In this document: positions 5,494 to 9,032 of the stretch, one piece after another
Position numbering within the stretch: the stretch's first letter is position 1
Layout: every line of letters starts with the position of its first letter
NCBI GenBank assembly: GCA_029239545.1
Contig: JARBUQ010000147.1
Coordinates: 1-9,032, forward strand
Reading direction: 5' to 3'
Source of the DNA: Paenibacillus sp.
GTDB lineage: Bacteria > Bacillota > Bacilli > Paenibacillales > NBRC-103111
Length of the DNA: 9,032 nt
The notes under the pieces: generated by a model
What the model was told of the DNA's origin: nothing
What the model saw: only the letters and a program-made list of their open reading frames with translations
Database searches by the model: none
Program-made: the position numbers and the translations under genes

Positions 5494-7788
5494 ATGGTGA
5501 AAAGCAGTGTGTTGGGATATCCACGGATCAGTGCAAATCGAGAATGGAAAAAAGCGCTTGAAGCCTTCTGGTCAAACAAGCTGGAAGAATCGGAGTTTCA
5601 CCGTCAGATGAAGGAGATTCGTCTGAACCATTTGCGAAAGCAGCAGGAGAAGGGCATCGACTTCATCGCGGTCAATGATTTCAGCTATTACGACCACATG
5701 CTTGATACAGCAGCAATGTTCGGGATCATTCCACAGCGCTTTTCTTACGAGGGAGGTGCCGTGCCGTTATCTGTTTATTACGGTATTGCACGAGGCACGA
5801 AGGATGCTACAGCAGGTGAAATGACCAAGTGGTTTAATACCAACTATCATTATATTGTACCTGAACTGAATCAGGCCTCGCCAGCGCTCACGGAGAACAA
5901 ACCCCTTACAGCCTATAAGGAAGCTAAACTGGAGCTCGGTATCGAGGGTAGGCCTGTTATTGTTGGACCGTTGACCTTCCTGAAGCTCTCAAAAGGATAT
6001 GAAAGTTGCGAGTTAGACGCATGGTTGGACCGATTGCTTCCGCTCTATGTGCAGATTCTTCAGGAGTTAGCGAACGAGGGGGTTCAATGGGTACAAGTAG
6101 ACGAGCCGATTGTTGTAACTAAGTTGAGTAAAGAAGACCTGCAGCGATTAAAGACCATCTATGAGACGTTTGCCGCATCCGTGCCGAACCTGAATATTAT
6201 GCTGCAAACCTACTTTGAATCGGTAGAACATTACACCGACATCATCGCATTGCCAGTATCGGGAATAGGACTTGACTTCGTTCATGGTTTCTCAGGAAAT
6301 ATGCTGTCGATCAGATCGCAAGGTTTTCCGGCAGACAAAATATTAGGCGCAGGCATCGTAGACGGCCGTGGTATTTGGAAGGCGCCTCTGCGCAAAAAAA
6401 TTGAATTGATAGAGGAGCTCTCAAGTCTTATTTCAGAAGATAGCTTGATCATACAGACGTCCTGCAGCTTGCTCCATGTTCCGGTATCCGTGCAACAAGA
6501 GACGAAGCTTGCAGCTGAACTGAAGAATGCATTGGCATTTGCGGATGAGAAATTGGATGAGCTTGTACTTTTGGCAAAAGCAGCCACACAAGGCAAAGAA
6601 GCAATCAAGGAAGAGCTGGAACAATGCGATCGGAATTTCCTGGCACTCGAATTATCAGAAGCGCGCAACCGCAGCGAAATTCAGCATAACGTCGCTGCTG
6701 TCAGTTCTGGAAATCCTGCGCGCAGCCGACCTTTTGCCGAGCGTCATTCGGCTCAAGAGAAGCGTTGGCAACTGCCGATTTTTCCGACGACGACAATTGG
6801 CAGCTTTCCGCAATCCGCAGAAGTGCGCAAGGCACGCCAGCTGTGGCGCAAAAAGGATTGGAGCAATGAGCAGTATGCTGATTTTATCCGCAAACAGATC
6901 GATATATGGATCAAGCTGCAGGAGCAGATCGGATTGGATGTGCTGGTGCATGGCGAATTTGAGAGAACGGACATGGTCGAGTTCTTCGGTGAGAAGCTGG
7001 CAGGCTTCGCGTTCACACAGAACGGCTGGGTGCAGTCGTATGGCTCTCGCTGTGTTAAACCGCCCATTATATTCGGCGATGTAGCCTTCAAGGAAGTGAT
7101 GACCGTCGAAGAAACCAAGTATGCTCAATCGCAGACTGAGCGCCCTGTCAAAGGGATGCTGACCGGCCCGATTACGATCATGAATTGGTCGTTCGTCAGG
7201 GAAGACATCTCAAGGGAGCAAATCGCTTACCAACTGGCCTATGCGCTTAGACAAGAGGTAGAGGCGCTTGAACAGGCGGGCATTGGCATGATACAGGTCG
7301 ACGAGCCAGCTGTACGGGAAGGTCTTCCGCTTAAGGAAGAGGACCAAGCTAACTATCTTGAGTGGGCGGTCAAAGCGTTCCGCATGGCCACCTGCACGGT
7401 ACAGGATACTACGCAAATTCATACGCATATGTGCTATTGCGAGTTCCATGACATGATCGATTCAATTGAAGCGATGGATGCGGATGTGATTTCGATTGAG
7501 ACCTCGCGCAGTCATGGTGAACTGATTCATAGCTTCGAATTAAACACTTACAAGATGGGGATAGGGTTAGGTGTATATGATATTCATAGTCCTCGTATTC
7601 CGGATGTGGAAGAAATGACGAGTATGATCGACCGCGCCTTGCGTGTGCTGGATCCGAATCTATTCTGGATCAACCCGGATTGCGGGCTCAAAACTCGCGG
7701 CTTCGCAGAAACTATCGCTTCCTTGCGCAACATGGTTGAAGCGACGCGGATCGCTCGTCTCAAGCATGCTGCCTCAGTTGTTCAATGA
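5494..7788 (+). CDS. metE: Cobalamin-independent methionine synthase MetE
   Basis: Transfers the methyl group of 5-methyltetrahydropteroyl-tri-glutamate to homocysteine to make methionine, in the cytoplasm, without vitamin B12. The 764 residues are full length (E. coli 753). The N-terminal barrel opens with LGYPRISANREWKKA, which differs slightly from the usual RIGPNRE. The C-terminal catalytic barrel begins near 428 with FPTTTIGSFPQ. The four zinc ligands are H645 and C647 in HTHMCYCEF, E669 in SIETSRS and C730 in NPDCGLKTRGF, each offset by four from E. coli. H698 in DIHSPRIP corresponds to the proposed proton donor. The substrate-side VDEPAVREG is at 602-610. The start is supported by GAGGTG about 8 bases upstream. 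It follows the lysR gene and ends at a strong terminator, so it is probably a single-gene transcript controlled by that regulator. Confidence 0.98.
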   Translation: MVKSSVLGYPRISANREWKKALEAFWSNKLEESEFHRQMKEIRLNHLRKQQEKGIDFIAVNDFSYYDHMLDTAAMFGIIPQRFSYEGGAVPLSVYYGIARGTKDATAGEMTKWFNTNYHYIVPELNQASPALTENKPLTAYKEAKLELGIEGRPVIVGPLTFLKLSKGYESCELDAWLDRLLPLYVQILQELANEGVQWVQVDEPIVVTKLSKEDLQRLKTIYETFAASVPNLNIMLQTYFESVEHYTDIIALPVSGIGLDFVHGFSGNMLSIRSQGFPADKILGAGIVDGRGIWKAPLRKKIELIEELSSLISEDSLIIQTSCSLLHVPVSVQQETKLAAELKNALAFADEKLDELVLLAKAATQGKEAIKEELEQCDRNFLALELSEARNRSEIQHNVAAVSSGNPARSRPFAERHSAQEKRWQLPIFPTTTIGSFPQSAEVRKARQLWRKKDWSNEQYADFIRKQIDIWIKLQEQIGLDVLVHGEFERTDMVEFFGEKLAGFAFTQNGWVQSYGSRCVKPPIIFGDVAFKEVMTVEETKYAQSQTERPVKGMLTGPITIMNWSFVREDISREQIAYQLAYALRQEVEALEQAGIGMIQVDEPAVREGLPLKEEDQANYLEWAVKAFRMATCTVQDTTQIHTHMCYCEFHDMIDSIEAMDADVISIETSRSHGELIHSFELNTYKMGIGLGVYDIHSPRIPDVEEMTSMIDRALRVLDPNLFWINPDCGLKTRGFAETIASLRNMVEATRIARLKHAASVVQ

Positions 7789-7836
7789 TCTGATTACTCA
7801 GAGATCCTTTTCTTATATGAAGGAACGGTAGGTCCA

Positions 7837-7878
7837 AACCAGTCTAACACTCATTTCATGAGTTTAGGCTGGTTTTTT
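7837..7878 (+). terminator. Strong intrinsic terminator of metE
   Basis: AACCAG-T-CTAA (7837-7847) pairs with TTAG-G-CTGGTT (7864-7874), including one G-U pair. The stem continues as ACTCA (7849-7853) with TGAGT (7859-7863) after one bulged C, and the loop is TTTCA. A run of six T (7873-7878) follows directly. It lies about 48 bases after the metE stop. It faces the convergent NlpC/P60 gene, whose stop is at 7901; in that direction the T run is only TTT. Confidence 0.92.
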
Positions 7879-7900
7879 GCCACCTTCAATGAATGTAAAA

Positions 7901-8878
7901 TTACAGCGAGCTGCCGCCAAACAGAAAACGATACTCCCAAGACGTTCCGAAGATCGAATCTATTCGAACGCCTCCTGAACTGATAGAATAAGTGTGGAGC
8001 ACGCTGCCGTTACCCAAATAAATACCCATGTGCGAGATGGCTGCAGTTGCTTTGTTCACATTAGCATAATCTGCCGCTTTAGACCCGATGCTGTCCATGA
8101 AGAACATTAAATCTCCAGGCTTCAGCTGCCGCCAATCAGCAGTAGCGTGATTCTTGTCCTTGACATAATTGCCCTGGCTCCTGGAATCGGCTGGAAGTCT
8201 CAGATTGACTCCGTCGAGAAAGGCTTGTCTTACAAAGTCGGAGCAATCAAAGGTCAATGTGTTATTGCGATCAGACCCAAATTCGTAGGGGGTACCTAAA
8301 TATTTCTTGCCGGCTTCAATAACCTTAAGTGCAGCTGATGAAGGGTCGAGCTGTGGCTCAACGCCAGATGCAGGTGGTTGAAAAGCTGTCTTTATATATT
8401 TTTCACTGGTGCTTATGTATCCGATGACCTCGTTCTTATCTCTAACCTTGTACCAATAGGCATTTATCTGTTCAAGGATCCATACAGCTTCACCAGCTTT
8501 TAAATAACGAATGCGGCTGCTCTCTGTGGAAGGACCTGTGCGAAATGAAACGGAGCTTACAATGGTGCCATTAGGAGGAACAAGAGTGGTGACGAGCTTG
8601 ATATATTGTGCAGAAGAGGAGACGTAACCAAGAATGCCGTTTTTGTCTTTCGCTTGAAGCCAGCTGGAGTTAACCTTAGAGATGATTTCCAAATTCTCGC
8701 CTGGCTGCAAAAATCGAATACGAGCGCTCGAGGTGGAGGGACCTGTACGGAAATTAACCGATGCTACAACGGTTGCTTGTTGGACCTGCAAGGAAGAAGG
8801 AGCTGCCCAAGCTTGCAACGGTAAAGCGGTAAGTATTAAAATGAGTACGATGAAAGCGGTTACTGCATGTTTTTTCAT
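7901..8878 (-). CDS. Secreted SH3b-SH3b-NlpC/P60 peptidoglycan hydrolase
   Basis: A 325-residue secreted wall hydrolase, the larger paralog of the protein at 3478-4239. A signal peptide (MKKH, hydrophobic 7-20, likely cleavage after AWA at 25) precedes two tandem bacterial SH3 domains (about 35-95 and 104-164), a proline-containing linker (165-183) and an NlpC/P60 domain (184-325). Catalytic C212 lies in TFDCSDFVRQAF, with H283 in ISHMGIYLGNG and H295 in VLHTYS. Both proteins end in an almost identical WEYRFLFGGS segment. The extra SH3 domain should change wall affinity or location rather than chemistry. GAGGAGG lies 10 bases before the ATG, slightly far. It is convergent with metE, with only 22 bases between the terminator T run and its stop. 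Expected activity is cleavage of stem peptides of peptidoglycan; the precise bond is not visible. Confidence 0.93.
   Translation of the reverse strand: MKKHAVTAFIVLILILTALPLQAWAAPSSLQVQQATVVASVNFRTGPSTSSARIRFLQPGENLEIISKVNSSWLQAKDKNGILGYVSSSAQYIKLVTTLVPPNGTIVSSVSFRTGPSTESSRIRYLKAGEAVWILEQINAYWYKVRDKNEVIGYISTSEKYIKTAFQPPASGVEPQLDPSSAALKVIEAGKKYLGTPYEFGSDRNNTLTFDCSDFVRQAFLDGVNLRLPADSRSQGNYVKDKNHATADWRQLKPGDLMFFMDSIGSKAADYANVNKATAAISHMGIYLGNGSVLHTYSISSGGVRIDSIFGTSWEYRFLFGGSSL
8387..8776 (-). repeat. Tandem SH3b domain duplication
   Basis: Residues 35-95 (8594-8776) and 104-164 (8387-8569) are two 61-residue units that align without gaps and share 31 identical positions by hand count, including SVxFRTGPST, RIR, DKN and GY. 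The second unit resembles the single SH3b domain of the paralog more (INAYWYKV against VNAYWFKV), which suggests that the first unit is the added or more diverged copy. Confidence 0.8.
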
Positions 8879-8941
8879 AAATCAGTTGCCTCCTCTGGTT
8901 AATAAGCGTCTAATGATTTCTGTTAAGGCTCCGACAGCAGC

Positions 8942-8974
8942 TTCGGTCCTATGACCTGAATATACCATAGCGAA
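8942..8974 (-). promoter_or_regulatory. Hairpin in the leader of the second NlpC gene
   Basis: On the minus strand TTCG-CTATG (8974-8966) pairs with CATAG-GAC-CGAA (8953-8942), giving 9 bp with a 3-nt bulge and a 12-nt loop. It lies 64 to 96 bases before the start codon. The loop includes a TATATT that could instead be a promoter -10, in which case the palindrome would be an operator. The rest of 8879-9032 shows only the ribosome binding site and no further gene. Confidence 0.35.
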
Positions 8975-9032
8975 TTTTGGAAGATTAAGTTGTAATTTAT
9001 CCCAGGAAGGGTGGGAGAAAGATGCATTTTGT

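Noticed and set aside
6655..7128. Several minus-strand frames opposite metE
   Set aside because: Antisense shadows of a complete MetE with all zinc ligands.
9008..9032. Start of a plus-strand gene at 9022, or a T-box-like AGGGTGG
   Set aside because: Only three codons are visible, the possible GGAG is just 4 bases from the ATG, and the T-box motif fails after AGGGTGGGA.

Overview
The window looks like a chromosomal stretch from a Paenibacillus or closely related spore-forming Bacillota. The reasons are strong AGGAGG-type ribosome binding sites, a tiny YjcZ-type sporulation peptide, secreted SH3b-NlpC/P60 wall hydrolases and a CheY protein close to the Bacillus type. All assignments come from reading the sequence; no database search was possible. 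I saw no rRNA, tRNA, CRISPR array, insertion sequence or phage gene.

Left part (1-3175). Positions 1-190 hold no complete gene. An orphan CheY-like receiver (191-556, minus) is divergent from moaA-moeA (813-3124, plus), which encode early and late steps of molybdenum cofactor synthesis. The two Moco genes overlap by one base and end at a stem-loop at 3137-3175. The front half of moeA is strikingly GC-rich.

Middle (3176-4464). A 29-codon gene for a YjcZ-type peptide (3267-3356, minus) is followed by a secreted SH3b-NlpC/P60 hydrolase gene (3478-4239, minus). The leader of the hydrolase gene can fold into a closed RNA element (4262-4337). Its likely promoter overlaps a TATAAT element of the divergent lysR gene.

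Right part (4465-9032). A LysR-family regulator with a TTG start (4465-5367) precedes metE, the cobalamin-independent methionine synthase gene (5494-7788). The 126-base gap holds a perfect palindrome, TATAGCTTCAAGCTATA, close to the streptococcal MET-box, plus a second inverted pair of TATAG-type half-sites nearer the likely promoter. This suggests that the LysR protein is a methionine regulator of the MtaR/CpsY type acting directly on metE. After a strong terminator (7837-7878), a second and longer SH3b-SH3b-NlpC/P60 hydrolase gene (7901-8878, minus) is a paralog of the first. The lysR-metE module is therefore bracketed by two wall-hydrolase paralogs in the same orientation.

The window is mostly ordinary core metabolism and wall maintenance. 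The parts most worth a second look are non-coding: the metE operator region, the NlpC leader fold and the GC discontinuity inside moeA.
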